From the NCBI GenBank assembly GCA_031973435.1, contig DALYDA010000003.1, positions 1-53,566 of the forward strand: a stretch of DNA of 53,566 nt. Direction: 5' to 3'. Source of the stretch: HK-STAS-PATE-34 sp031973435 (GTDB lineage Bacteria > Patescibacteriota > Minisyncoccia > Phycocordibacterales > UBA9973). Position 1 is the stretch's first letter, and every line of letters begins with the position of its first letter. A model generated the notes under the pieces. It had not been told where the DNA came from and did no database searches. It saw only the letters and a program-made list of their open reading frames with translations. Made by a program: the position numbers and the translations under genes. Of the stretch, positions 16,009 to 23,310 are shown in pieces.

Positions 16009-17502
16009 CATTAAAACGAAATCAGAATCCCCGCGAAAAAATGCATCGGCGCGAAGCGCCGATGTGTGGGCTGAATCCCCGCCAAACCCAATCCCCGCCA
16101 AGATTTTCCACGCTCCGCGTGGCTCAAAAAGTACGGTTCGATCCTTAATTTGAAAGTTCGAACCGACTTTTTTAAGTAAACGGATTTTTTCTCCGTTTAC
16201 TTCATCGTTTGCCAATTCCATATTGAATTTCAAAAACTTTTCGGTAAGTTCGAACCGATTATTCGCTTTTTGCTCAAAAGCAGATAATTTCTCTTTGAGA
16301 AGCTGTTTAGAGCTAACCAACGCACTTTTAGTCTCTCGATATTCTTCCAGTGAAAGTGCGCTTTCAAGATAGAGTGTCATCAGCCTCTCGATCTTGGAAT
16401 CCAAAAGAGAAATTTCGGCTTTTGTGTTATCCGCAAAAAGCGTAGACGATTGTATTTCGGATGATTGATCTTTTCTGTTTTCTTCAATCATCCATTTTAT
16501 CCAATCGTCTGGCAAAGAAACTTTTTTGATTTCCTTTTGAATTTGAGAAGTGATGATTTCTTCACGGACATATTTTTGATCACAAGGATTTTTCCTTTTC
16601 GTACACCGCAAATAGTTATGACCTTTTTGTGTTTCAATAGTGATAAAGCAACCGCAGACACAATGGAAAAATCCGCGATATAAATATGGCTTCAAAACTT
16701 TGGAATGTGGTTTAGACTTTCTCATCATCACTTCTTGAACGGAATCAAAAAGTTTCTTTGTAATAATCGGTTCGTGTTTACCTTCGTGTATTTCACCGTT
16801 ATACCTCATTAGCCCTGTGTAAATCGGATTTTTCAAAAGTTTTTGATAATTCGACACCGCAAGTGCTCCATCGCTTTTTCCTTTCAAACCTAGCTCATTA
16901 AATTTGTCGCGGACTTGGCGCAAAGTGAAGTTTCCAGTTGCATATGCCTCAAATGTTTTTCGCACAAGCGGAGCAAATTCGGGATGTGGAGTAATTCCGC
17001 CATTTTTTATATTCATATATCCAAGCGGAGCCATTTGAGGCCATATTCCATTCTTCACTTTGTTTCGATGTCCGCGCTTGATATTTTCCGACAAGTTATC
17101 AACATAATATTTTGATTGAGAAAAAGCGATTGAGAGCATGAATTTTCCTTGCGGTGTCGGATCACACCAGAAAGTTGGAAATTTTAAATCAGTTATCTTG
17201 CCCGTATCGAGCAAATATATTATTTTTCCACCATCAACACTATTTCTCGCTAGTCTGTCTGGATGCCACGCTAAAATTCCATTTGCCTCATTTGCTTCGA
17301 TACGGAGAAGCATTTCATTAAATACTGGCCGACCCGGAACTTTAGCCGTCTGCTTTTCCACAAATACATCTACAACCTCAATATCCTCTTTTAACGCTAA
17401 AGTTTTTAACTCGGCCAGTTGATCCGAAATGCTTCTAACCTGCCGATCTTCACTATCGGTAGATTTGCGAGTATAAATGAAAAATTTTCTGGTGTGATTC
17501 AT
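15997..17502 (-). CDS. Large serine recombinase (site-specific integrase)
   Basis: 501 residues. N-terminal resolvase domain with the catalytic-serine region FFIYTRKSTDSEDRQ (Ser near 14) and WHPDRLARN; a recombinase domain (about 170-270, starting WPQMAPLGY); a zinc ribbon FHCVCGCF with LRCTKRKNPC; then a coiled-coil region (about 355-420). It should integrate and excise the element. Oddity: the last 40 or so residues are encoded in inverted repeat A, and the final RRR and stop come from antisense tRNA sequence. At the internal inverted copy of the att region the same frame instead continues for 18 residues (CILDKVRMYFADNPNEEI). Start ATG at 17502; it lies only 21 bases from repeat A', so promoter signals may lie in the repeat. 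Confidence 0.93.
   Translation of the reverse strand: MNHTRKFFIYTRKSTDSEDRQVRSISDQLAELKTLALKEDIEVVDVFVEKQTAKVPGRPVFNEMLLRIEANEANGILAWHPDRLARNSVDGGKIIYLLDTGKITDLKFPTFWCDPTPQGKFMLSIAFSQSKYYVDNLSENIKRGHRNKVKNGIWPQMAPLGYMNIKNGGITPHPEFAPLVRKTFEAYATGNFTLRQVRDKFNELGLKGKSDGALAVSNYQKLLKNPIYTGLMRYNGEIHEGKHEPIITKKLFDSVQEVMMRKSKPHSKVLKPYLYRGFFHCVCGCFITIETQKGHNYLRCTKRKNPCDQKYVREEIITSQIQKEIKKVSLPDDWIKWMIEENRKDQSSEIQSSTLFADNTKAEISLLDSKIERLMTLYLESALSLEEYRETKSALVSSKQLLKEKLSAFEQKANNRFELTEKFLKFNMELANDEVNGEKIRLLKKVGSNFQIKDRTVLFEPRGAWKILAGIGFGGDSAHTSALRADAFFRGDSDFVLMRRR
16006..16125 (+). repeat. Inverted repeat A, left copy (P' arm, attL side)
   Basis: 120 bp, the exact reverse complement of 17524-17643. It holds three related AATCCCCGC motifs (near 16025, 16073 and 16089), a strong hairpin around GCGCGAAGCGC and another around CCACGC/GCGTGG. 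It encodes, on the minus strand, the last residues of the recombinase. Confidence 0.93.
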
Positions 17503-17523
17503 ATTTTTGTATTGGCAAACGAG

Positions 17524-17643
17524 GAGCCACGCGGAGCGTGGAAAATCTTGGCGGGGATTGGGTTTGGCGGGGATTCAGCCCACACATCGGCGCTTCGCGC
17601 CGATGCATTTTTTCGCGGGGATTCTGATTTCGTTTTAATGCGG
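17524..17643 (-). repeat. Inverted repeat A, internal copy (A')
   Basis: Exact 120-bp inverted copy of 16006-16125, abutting repeat B with a shared TGCGG (17639-17643). It begins 21 bases upstream of the recombinase start codon, so any promoter or binding sites within it face the recombinase gene. Confidence 0.93.
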
Positions 17644-17847
17644 TGCATATTAGACAAAGTTCGAATGTATTTTGCTGATAATCCTAACGAAGAAATCTAA
17701 AAATGGACTCGGCAGGGCGAAACAATTTTCTGGGGATATGGATTCGCCCTGCCTCGGCTAATGTCTTTTCCCGCCCGCAGGAGGGGTCTGGGGAGGAATG
17801 CGGACGGGATTCGCTCCAGCATTTCTTTGCGGAATTCGGGGCGGACA
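17639..17847 (+). repeat. Inverted repeat B, internal copy
   Basis: 209 bp, the exact reverse complement of 19771-19979. It includes a hairpin with an 11-bp stem GGCAGGGCGAA/TTCGCCCTGCC and a G-rich stretch. No real gene: the short open frame in it occurs in both copies only because the DNA does. Confidence 0.93.
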
Positions 17848-17850
17848 TGC

Positions 17851-17876
17851 CCATATTGAATTATAATTCAATATGG
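17851..17876. promoter_or_regulatory. Perfect 26-bp palindrome, probable operator of the XRE gene
   Basis: Two 11-base arms (CCATATTGAAT and its complement) around TATA, starting four bases after repeat B and ending 20 bases before the -10 of the XRE-type gene. It overlaps the expected -35 region, so binding by the small regulator would repress its own transcription. It could also be a site for the recombinase. Confidence 0.5.
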
Positions 17877-17896
17877 TTTAATAATGCAAGTTTTTA

Positions 17897-17902
17897 TATA
17901 CT
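17897..17902 (+). promoter_or_regulatory. -10 element (TATACT), leaderless XRE gene
   Basis: TATACT ends exactly six bases before the ATG at 17909. No Shine-Dalgarno is present. The palindrome at 17851-17876 covers the upstream region. Confidence 0.5.
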
Positions 17903-17908
17903 GTGGAT

Positions 17909-18112
17909 ATGTCAATTGTAAAGAAACTTGGCGAGAACATTAAGAAAATAAGGACAAAAAAGGAAATGACCCAAGGCGATGTCTGCCGAGCGCTTAAAAT
18001 GGATAGAGGATATATGAGTGCCATTGAAAATGGCAAGAAAAATATAACTCTTTTACAGCTTGAGAAAATAGCAAAAGCACTTGGGGAAAATCCCGATAGA
18101 TTGTTGAAATGA
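17909..18112 (+). CDS. XRE-family helix-turn-helix regulator
   Basis: 67 residues, a lone HTH_3 domain: LGENIKKIRTKKEMTQGDVC, RGYMSAIENGKKNITLLQLE and KIAKALGENPDRLLK. Size and sequence resemble the small controller proteins of restriction-modification systems and mobile elements. The ATG at 17909 starts the domain (MSIVKKLG); an in-frame GTG two codons upstream is less likely given the -10 spacing. It probably binds the palindrome just upstream and controls itself and perhaps the genes downstream. No restriction genes are nearby. Confidence 0.88.
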   Translation: MSIVKKLGENIKKIRTKKEMTQGDVCRALKMDRGYMSAIENGKKNITLLQLEKIAKALGENPDRLLK

Positions 18113-18135
18113 GTTGTGTTATAATTCAAACATAT

Positions 18136-18315
18136 ATGACAGAAGAAGAAAGAGCTATAAAAATTGAAGAAGTGTACAACGATGCGAAACAAAAACTTGA
18201 GGAACTTGGCAATAAACGCCACGGCATTGTTAAAGATTACATTAAAGAGTTAGAGGCTCAAAAAGTAGATGCTATTCGGGCATCTCTTGGATTATCAAAT
18301 AATAGTCAAAAATAA
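18136..18315 (+). CDS. Small helical protein of the mobile element
   Basis: 59 residues from ATG 18136, highly charged and predicted as one long coiled-coil helix followed by a short helix (EEVYNDAKQKLEELGNKR, then VKDYIKELEAQKVDAIRASL). No recognised family. A TATAAT at 18120-18125 lies ten bases upstream of this ATG, inside the stretch after the XRE stop; an upstream in-frame ATG at 18109 would overlap the XRE gene and put that box inside the coding region. Function unknown; possibly a partner of the following gene. Confidence 0.55.
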   Translation: MTEEERAIKIEEVYNDAKQKLEELGNKRHGIVKDYIKELEAQKVDAIRASLGLSNNSQK

Positions 18316-18319
18316 ATTT

Positions 18320-19228
18320 ATGGGAATAGAAGATATGGCAAACGCAAAAGCTATCGAATCCATGGAAAAGAACAATGATGTTGCTGGTCTTGAAGCGTTT
18401 AAGTTGGGGGAATCTCCTGATTCTAATGTTGCTAAATGGGCAGAAAATGCATTGAAGCGCATTAGGGAACAAGCTGAAAATAGCTCGGCTACACCTGAAT
18501 ATCAGACAACATCAATTGAAAAATATGGTGGCTCAAATGAGGAAATTCAAAAAAGAACGGAAGGAGTGGATAGTGAGATAGAATTAGTTAAAACTGAAAC
18601 AGAAGATAAACTTAAAAGGATAAATGAGGAAAATATTGAAGATGTTCCTTATGAGGAAGTAAAAGATACAGAAAAAAATTTAAGTAATTTAGAAAAGCCA
18701 GCCGAGAAAATAGAAGGTGAAAAAACTGAAATCAAAGAAGAAACAATAAAATCTTCCGAAATTACAAAGGAGAAACCCTTACAACCAGGTGATGAAATTT
18801 TCAAAGATGGAAAATTCTTTAAAATAACTGATATTAGCGTTCCATCGCCTGAAGAGAAAGAATTTAAGTGGGGAGCAGAAAAACCTAATAGAGACAGAGA
18901 ATTCAGCGAAATGTCGAAGCTATCATTTGACATGGATCTTTTGGAAGAAAGAAAAAAATTCGATGAACAGAAAAAACAAGAATTTGAAAAACGAAATGGG
19001 CAAAAAATAAGTGCGATAATTAAAGGTGGCAAGGGTACGATTGCACAAGAAACAATTGAACTTGATCCAGAAAATGTTATAAGAATTGATAACGCTGAAC
19101 AAAGAGAAAAAATTGTACAAATGCAAAAAGAAATGGAAGAAACTGAAAACAGAGCAGCAAATTTCGCTGGTCTGGGAAAGGAAAAAAAGTTGGTAGACAA
19201 AATAATAGGGCATCCAGGGAAATTCTAA
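18320..19228 (+). CDS. Glu/Lys-rich coiled-coil protein of the mobile element
   Basis: 302 residues from ATG 18320, four bases after the previous stop; a longer frame from 18269 would overlap that gene. Strongly charged: a short N-terminal helical region (ALKRIREQAENS), a disordered acidic middle (about 55-150), a small folded segment near 160-200 (QPGDEIFKDGKFFKITDI) and a C-terminal helical part. No membrane helix, no catalytic motif, no recognised domain. In the element it is the largest cargo gene. Function unknown. Confidence 0.6.
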   Translation: MGIEDMANAKAIESMEKNNDVAGLEAFKLGESPDSNVAKWAENALKRIREQAENSSATPEYQTTSIEKYGGSNEEIQKRTEGVDSEIELVKTETEDKLKRINEENIEDVPYEEVKDTEKNLSNLEKPAEKIEGEKTEIKEETIKSSEITKEKPLQPGDEIFKDGKFFKITDISVPSPEEKEFKWGAEKPNRDREFSEMSKLSFDMDLLEERKKFDEQKKQEFEKRNGQKISAIIKGGKGTIAQETIELDPENVIRIDNAEQREKIVQMQKEMEETENRAANFAGLGKEKKLVDKIIGHPGKF

Positions 19229-19251
19229 CTACTGGAACTAGTGGGAGCAAA

Positions 19252-19686
19252 ATTCATGCGCGCATGGGTGGGTAAAGTGTCCGCGTGTACTCACGCGGAC
19301 ACAGGGGCAAGCATGAATATTCCGCCTCAGGCATTTCCGCTAGGGCGTCCATGACTAAAGGATGAGCGCCGCCGTAATAAGCAAAATAAAACTCTAAAAT
19401 AAAAATAAACTCGGATATGAAAACGAGGAGAGGGGTTGTGCGAGGGCGGACTCCGAAGGCACTCTCAACGAAGCCACAAAGCGTAACATAAAGATAAAAG
19501 TAATAAAGCACTGAATACTCAAACTAACATCTGCGAGGAGGAGACCGAAGCTGGGGAGAGGATTCCTTCCTCTCCCCAAACAGCTGTCCTGCCCGAGCAC
19601 GCGCTCGCAAGCGCGGAATGCGAGGAGAAAGCAGGACACCTAGTAATCTAGGCGCGAGTAGCCCTAGCGGAAATGCCTGAGGCGGA
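19252..19686. ncRNA. Candidate large structured RNA or MITE-like hairpin element
   Basis: No convincing gene. G+C-rich, with many perfect stems: ATTCATGC/GCATGAAT (19252-19259 with 19311-19318) enclosing an 11-bp hairpin (19277-19287 with 19292-19302); a 26-bp long-range stem (19321-19346 with 19661-19686) enclosing GGGGAGAGG/CCTCTCCCC (around 19555-19580), GTCCTGC/GCAGGAC (around 19587-19636) around GCGCT/AGCGC, and CCTAG/CTAGG (19639-19652). Such layered pairing suggests a folded RNA of about 440 nt; large ornate RNAs (GOLLD, ROOL) are known from mobile elements near tRNAs, though no motif of theirs is recognised. Orientation unknown. A MITE with 26-bp terminal repeats is the alternative. 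Confidence 0.4.
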
Positions 19687-19770
19687 TGCCGAATGGTGGA
19701 TCTCTTTAGACTTGGACGATCAAAATGGTAGAATGACTGAGACAATATTGAATTTGTATTTTCTGTTTTT

Positions 19771-19979
19771 TGTCCGCCCCGAATTCCGCAAAGAAATGCT
19801 GGAGCGAATCCCGTCCGCATTCCTCCCCAGACCCCTCCTGCGGGCGGGAAAAGACATTAGCCGAGGCAGGGCGAATCCATATCCCCAGAAAATTGTTTCG
19901 CCCTGCCGAGTCCATTTTTAGATTTCTTCGTTAGGATTATCAGCAAAATACATTCGAACTTTGTCTAATATGCACCGCA
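19771..19979 (-). repeat. Inverted repeat B, right copy (P arm, attR side)
   Basis: Exact 209-bp inverted copy of 17639-17847, forming the right end of the element. It ends in CCGCA next to host sequence GAAAATAATAG. Between the structured stretch and this repeat (19687-19770) nothing is recognised. Confidence 0.93.
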
Positions 19980-20011
19980 GAAAATAATAGTATCGGTATG
20001 ACCATATAAAA

Positions 20012-20560
20012 ATGAACGAAGAATTTATTATAAATCTTATAAAAAAAGATCCTTGGCGAATGGAAGTTCTTGAAGCCGTTTGCTCTTTAAACCTTCCTGA
20101 TTGGTTAATAGGTGCCGGTTTTGTTCGTAATCTTGTTTGGGATGAGTTGCACAATTTTGAAAATCAAAGTCCCATTACTGATATTGATATTGCTTATTTT
20201 GATCCCAATGATTTATCTGAAGAATCTGAAAGTAGCTACCAAGAAATGCTCTCAAAAAAGCTTGTTGCTGATTGGTCTGTCACCAATCAAGCAAGAATGG
20301 CCAAGATAAATAATCAAAGTGTGAGCTATCTTTCAACAGAAGACGCGATTGCACATTGGCCCGAAACAGCGACGGCAGTCGGCATAACTATGCTCCCAGA
20401 CAACTCCTTAAAAGTTATTGCACCGCATGGTCTAGAGGATTTATTTTCCCTAAAACTAAGAATGTCACCTGATTTTGGCGACGGGCCCGACGCTTTCTTT
20501 GATCGGGTAAAGAAGAAACAGTGGCTTACAAAGTGGCCCAAACTACAAATTATTGAATAA
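20012..20560 (+). CDS. Nucleotidyltransferase-like protein (NTP_transf_6 family)
   Basis: 182 residues. The family signature LIGAGFVRNLVWD near residue 32 and SPITDIDIAYFDP near 58 give the G-x-G...DxD pattern of the nucleotidyltransferase fold; the C-terminal IAPHGLEDLFSLKLRMSP and FFDRVKKKQWLTKWP also match the family. Activity and substrate of this family are unknown. It lies just outside the right end of the mobile element, 32 bases from the attR core, so its upstream region was probably changed by the insertion. Before insertion it would have followed the tRNA-Ser gene. Confidence 0.85.
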   Translation: MNEEFIINLIKKDPWRMEVLEAVCSLNLPDWLIGAGFVRNLVWDELHNFENQSPITDIDIAYFDPNDLSEESESSYQEMLSKKLVADWSVTNQARMAKINNQSVSYLSTEDAIAHWPETATAVGITMLPDNSLKVIAPHGLEDLFSLKLRMSPDFGDGPDAFFDRVKKKQWLTKWPKLQIIE

Positions 20561-20640
20561 GACCCACATATCTAATTTGAAAATTAATCTTTCTAATCTA
20601 AGAGCTAGGGCCAATCTTAGACATTCTCCTCCATATAGGG

Positions 20641-20646
20641 GATAAT
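20641..20646 (+). promoter_or_regulatory. -10 element (GATAAT), leaderless start
   Basis: GATAAT ends exactly six bases before the ATG at 20653, with no Shine-Dalgarno. Confidence 0.4.
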
Positions 20647-20652
20647 GGATAC

Positions 20653-21420
20653 ATGAGTCAGGTTCACCCAATAAAACGAGTAACTCTCTATATAGTCTTG
20701 ATATCCTTTGTCGCTATCGCGATATACGGATATTTTGGCATAACAAAAGTAGAAGAAGTCTCAGTTTTGGACACAGGCACGGAAGTAGTTCCTGCAAACA
20801 CGAAGATTACTTATAAAACCGAATCTGTTTTTCAGGAAGAAGATAGTTATGTAATCGATATAAAATACCCAGTTGTAGATGGTGGAGCAAGTATAACCGC
20901 GCTCAACTCCATGAATCTTTCTATTTTTTCTGAAGTTGAGGATATAAAAAATGATTTTTTCGGGGCAGTAAACAATGAAGAGATTTTTTCTGATAATAAA
21001 AATACTTTGCTAGTTTTGGTAAACGAAGTGAGTGAGACAGACCAGTATGTAAACATTGCATTGTCTGCATCTGTATATCAAAGTGGAGCGGCACATCCAT
21101 ACAGTTATATCCGAGTTTTGAATTTCGAGAAGCAAAGCGGAGAAAGGGTTTATCTTTCAGATTTTTTTGAAAATGGAAACTTGTATTTGCTAGATGTTTC
21201 GAGTATCGCAATACCGAAACTAGACGCGTATTTTAAAGAGCATGAAATAACGGACTGGTTCAAAGAAGGGGCGGATCCAATGATAGAAAATTATGACAAC
21301 TTTTTTATCCGTGAAGAGGGGATAGAGTTTGTCTTCGATCCGTACCAAGTTGCTCCATACGCCTTTGGAGATGTAAGGATATCTATACTATATAGCGAAT
21401 TACCAAATATCTCTGTTTAA
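20653..21420 (+). CDS. Anchored RsiV-like protein (DUF4163/DUF3298)
   Basis: 255 residues. N-terminal membrane helix (about 10-28), then a DUF4163-like region (YVIDIKYPVVDGG ... AALNSMN-type segment) and a C-terminal DUF3298-like part with FVFDPYQVAPYAFGDVRI, the typical FxPYxxAPYxxG ending. The two-domain arrangement is that of the extracytoplasmic part of the anti-sigma factor RsiV, which binds lysozyme in Bacillus; here the cytoplasmic anti-sigma part is missing, so a lysozyme-binding or other wall-sensing role is only a guess. It stands alone, convergent with nhaB across a shared terminator. Confidence 0.75.
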   Translation: MSQVHPIKRVTLYIVLISFVAIAIYGYFGITKVEEVSVLDTGTEVVPANTKITYKTESVFQEEDSYVIDIKYPVVDGGASITALNSMNLSIFSEVEDIKNDFFGAVNNEEIFSDNKNTLLVLVNEVSETDQYVNIALSASVYQSGAAHPYSYIRVLNFEKQSGERVYLSDFFENGNLYLLDVSSIAIPKLDAYFKEHEITDWFKEGADPMIENYDNFFIREEGIEFVFDPYQVAPYAFGDVRISILYSELPNISV

Positions 21421-21550
21421 AGCAGAATCAAGCAATTTTTTAGAAGAATAATCAAAAATATAAAGGCAATTGTTGGAATTGTTAAGAAATATAACATGCT
21501 TCCATTTTAAGAATTTAAATTTCCAATAAACTGATTTATCTACAAATAAT

Positions 21551-21590
21551 AAAACACTGCAACAAGTAATACTTGTGCAGTGTTGTCTCT
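21551..21590. terminator. Bidirectional terminator between the RsiV-like gene and nhaB
   Basis: AACACTGCA/TGCAGTGTT with an inner ACAAG/CTTGT stem (about 21553-21584), T-rich on both sides. It can end nhaB (minus) and the forward gene. The rest of 21421-21616 is A/T-rich with nothing seen. Confidence 0.7.
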
Positions 21591-21616
21591 TTTTAATATT
21601 TACTAAACGAGTCAGG

Positions 21617-23092
21617 TTACTTAAAGTACAATATTGCAAACAGTGCTGCGCTTGTTAGCGTCACCAAAAAGGGAAACGCCAACTTCATCATTTTTACATA
21701 ATCTAACCGGAGACTTGCTGCCAACGGTGACATGATGATAAAGATGAACGCAGCTTGTCCGTTCGGAGTACCAATACTTGGAATATTCGTCCCGGCATTG
21801 ACAGACTTTATGAGCAATTCGAAATGCTCTTTACTGATCTGTCCTGCTTCGTATGCTTCCTTAATTGCTGGTATGTGGGTTAGTGCAACAAATACATTGT
21901 CACTCACCACAGAAAGTATTCCAGACGTTCCAAACAAATATGCAGGTTGCAGGTTTTGAGGTTGCGTGAGGACCCAAGCAATGATGGGATTAAAGATACC
22001 TTGTTGTGCTATTGCTCCAACAACAATAAAGAAAGTCATGAGCAAAGCAACAAAGCCCAAGGCATCGTGGAAACTTCTAGCGACATCATGCTCTTTGGTT
22101 TTGCCACTAATGATTGCGTTTAGGATTATTATCCCTGTCGCGATGATCGGTGGTTCTGCGATGTGATATCTCAGGCCAACAATCAACAATAAAAAAGAAA
22201 TCCCTTGTGCAAATATAGACACAGTTTCTTGAGAGGTTCTTCTCTTGGTCATGTAAGTGTCGTATTCTGTCAGAATATGTCTGGCAGATGACGGCATTTT
22301 TACTGAATAACCAAACCAGCCTACTTTTTCAAGTAATATGACTGTTGCCACTCCAGCAACATTTACACAAATCGTTACCCATTTCATCTGTGAGACGAAA
22401 GTTACAAAATCCCACCCAGCTGCTTCAGCAAGGGGAACATTTTGAGGTTCTCCTATTTTCGTTGCGATACCACCAGCAACGGTGCCTATTGCAGCATACA
22501 TAAGCAAGTTGATCAGAAAGTTGCGGAACTGTGTAAGATCATTGTGTAGTTCACTCTGGATAACAGTGTCATCGTCGTGGTGATCATCATCATAATTTTT
22601 TCCAGACTGAACTTTGTGGTAAACCATGTACATGGCACCTATCATAGTAAGTACTGACGCCATAACAGTGAGAGCGTCTGAAAAAGCAGACATGAATGAC
22701 CCAAAAATAAAAAACAAAACTGAAAGCAGTACTTTGTTTTTTACATGGAGTAAAGTTTTAGTGAACACAAAACTCAAAAAGTCTGCCAAGAAATGCACAG
22801 CTGCAACCATAAACAATACTAGAAGTAGTACGTTTACATTGCTGTGAAGTTCGTGATAAACGGTATGAGTGTCTACCATTTTTATCACTATTGCTTCAAC
22901 AGCAAGGATGCCTCCCGTAATGAACGGGTAAGCTTTAGTTGTCTGACTCAGACAGAAAATAAATTCTGCCAATAAAAGCCAAACTCCCACTTGTTGATTT
23001 ATACCGAACACTATCGGGTTAATGACCAAAAAGGCCAAAATGGTTTTTTTGAGCCACGTCGGCATGTGACCCATAAGGTTGATTGTCCTCAT
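21617..23092 (-). CDS. nhaB: Na+/H+ antiporter NhaB
   Basis: 491 residues, about 12 membrane helices. NhaB signatures: GGIATKIGEPQNVPLAEAAGW, VGWFGYSVKMPS, VVSDNVFVALTHI, and near the C-terminus NAGTNIPSIGTPNGQAAFIF followed by SPLAASLRLDYVKM. A His/Asp-rich loop (DDDHHDDD, about residue 170) lies between helices. It exports Na+ in exchange for H+. With the CPA1 antiporter and NDH-2 in the same window this suggests active sodium or pH homeostasis. It has an unusually long structured leader upstream. Start ATG at 23092. Confidence 0.92.
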   Translation of the reverse strand: MRTINLMGHMPTWLKKTILAFLVINPIVFGINQQVGVWLLLAEFIFCLSQTTKAYPFITGGILAVEAIVIKMVDTHTVYHELHSNVNVLLLVLFMVAAVHFLADFLSFVFTKTLLHVKNKVLLSVLFFIFGSFMSAFSDALTVMASVLTMIGAMYMVYHKVQSGKNYDDDHHDDDTVIQSELHNDLTQFRNFLINLLMYAAIGTVAGGIATKIGEPQNVPLAEAAGWDFVTFVSQMKWVTICVNVAGVATVILLEKVGWFGYSVKMPSSARHILTEYDTYMTKRRTSQETVSIFAQGISFLLLIVGLRYHIAEPPIIATGIIILNAIISGKTKEHDVARSFHDALGFVALLMTFFIVVGAIAQQGIFNPIIAWVLTQPQNLQPAYLFGTSGILSVVSDNVFVALTHIPAIKEAYEAGQISKEHFELLIKSVNAGTNIPSIGTPNGQAAFIFIIMSPLAASLRLDYVKMMKLAFPFLVTLTSAALFAILYFK

Positions 23093-23310
23093 ACTCTATC
23101 GTTTTTGTTTTTTGTACCGTGTTTTGCGCATCATGCAAGGAAACACGGCATCCTTCTTCTTGGTGTGTCATGCCTGAGAGACGGCAGAGTTTTAACGAGT
23201 TTCTATCTCGAGCAATAATTATTGCTTTGTTTTATTTTTACCTCATCCGCCATCACTACGAGGGTGAGGCCAGAAAATCAATCTTTTTAATAATTTTCTC
23301 ACTAAACGGT
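23093..23310 (-). promoter_or_regulatory. Structured 5' leader of nhaB, candidate riboswitch
   Basis: Most genes here have almost no leader, but about 215 bases of non-coding, hairpin-rich DNA precede nhaB. On the minus strand, from upstream: CCTCACC/GGATGAGG-type stem (23269-23241), palindrome GCAATAATTATTGC (23225-23212), CGAG/CTCG (23210-23196), TGCC/GGCA (23186-23171) and an 8-bp stem CCGTGTTT/AAACACGG with inner pairing (23148-23117). A consensus TTGACA lies at 23347-23342. Conserved ion-responsive leaders (for example the Na+-sensing DUF1646 class) precede sodium transporters elsewhere; whether this belongs to any known class is not decided here. Confidence 0.4.

Larger units (their letters stand above)
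17524..17847 (-). other. Internal inverted copy of the element's attP region
   Basis: Read on the minus strand this 324-bp segment is repeat B (209 bp), CCGCA, repeat A (120 bp, sharing the core), exactly the order expected at the attP junction of the excised circle (right end joined to left end). So the element appears to carry a second attP, inverted, in its middle. On the plus strand a frame runs through it carrying the recombinase tail and 18 residues past the core, with stop at 17698-17700. It could be real, or an assembly product that merged circular and integrated forms. Confidence 0.7.
16006..19979. mobile_element. Integrated element at the tRNA-Ser 3' end with serine recombinase
   Basis: 3974 bp between two direct CCGCA copies (16006-16010 and 19975-19979). 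The left 120 bp (P' arm) and right 209 bp (P arm) each recur once inside in inverted orientation, meeting at an inverted CCGCA. The element carries a large serine recombinase (minus strand), an XRE-type regulator, two small or unknown genes and a G+C-rich structured non-coding stretch. Joining the outer flanks restores tRNA-CCGCA-GAAAATAATAG, a plausible attB. No conjugation, replication or phage structural gene is seen, so it is small or reduced. Boundaries follow from exact sequence comparison; mobility is inferred. Confidence 0.75.

Noticed and set aside
17419..17700. Forward frame containing EPRGAWKILAG and the DKVRMYFADNPNEEI end
   Set aside because: Its middle is the copied recombinase tail in repeat A' and its start lies antisense in the recombinase. 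It is treated as part of the att copy, not a gene.
17703..17921. Open frame starting MDSAGRNNF, also found on the minus strand at 19706-19915
   Set aside because: It lies in inverted repeat B and occurs twice only because the DNA is repeated; its sequence comes from GC-rich palindromes and has no protein-like features or start signals.
19254..19820. Minus-strand frames over the structured stretch
   Set aside because: They read through perfect hairpins and repeats, are Arg/Pro/Leu-rich, and lack start signals; a folded RNA or repeat explains the sequence better.
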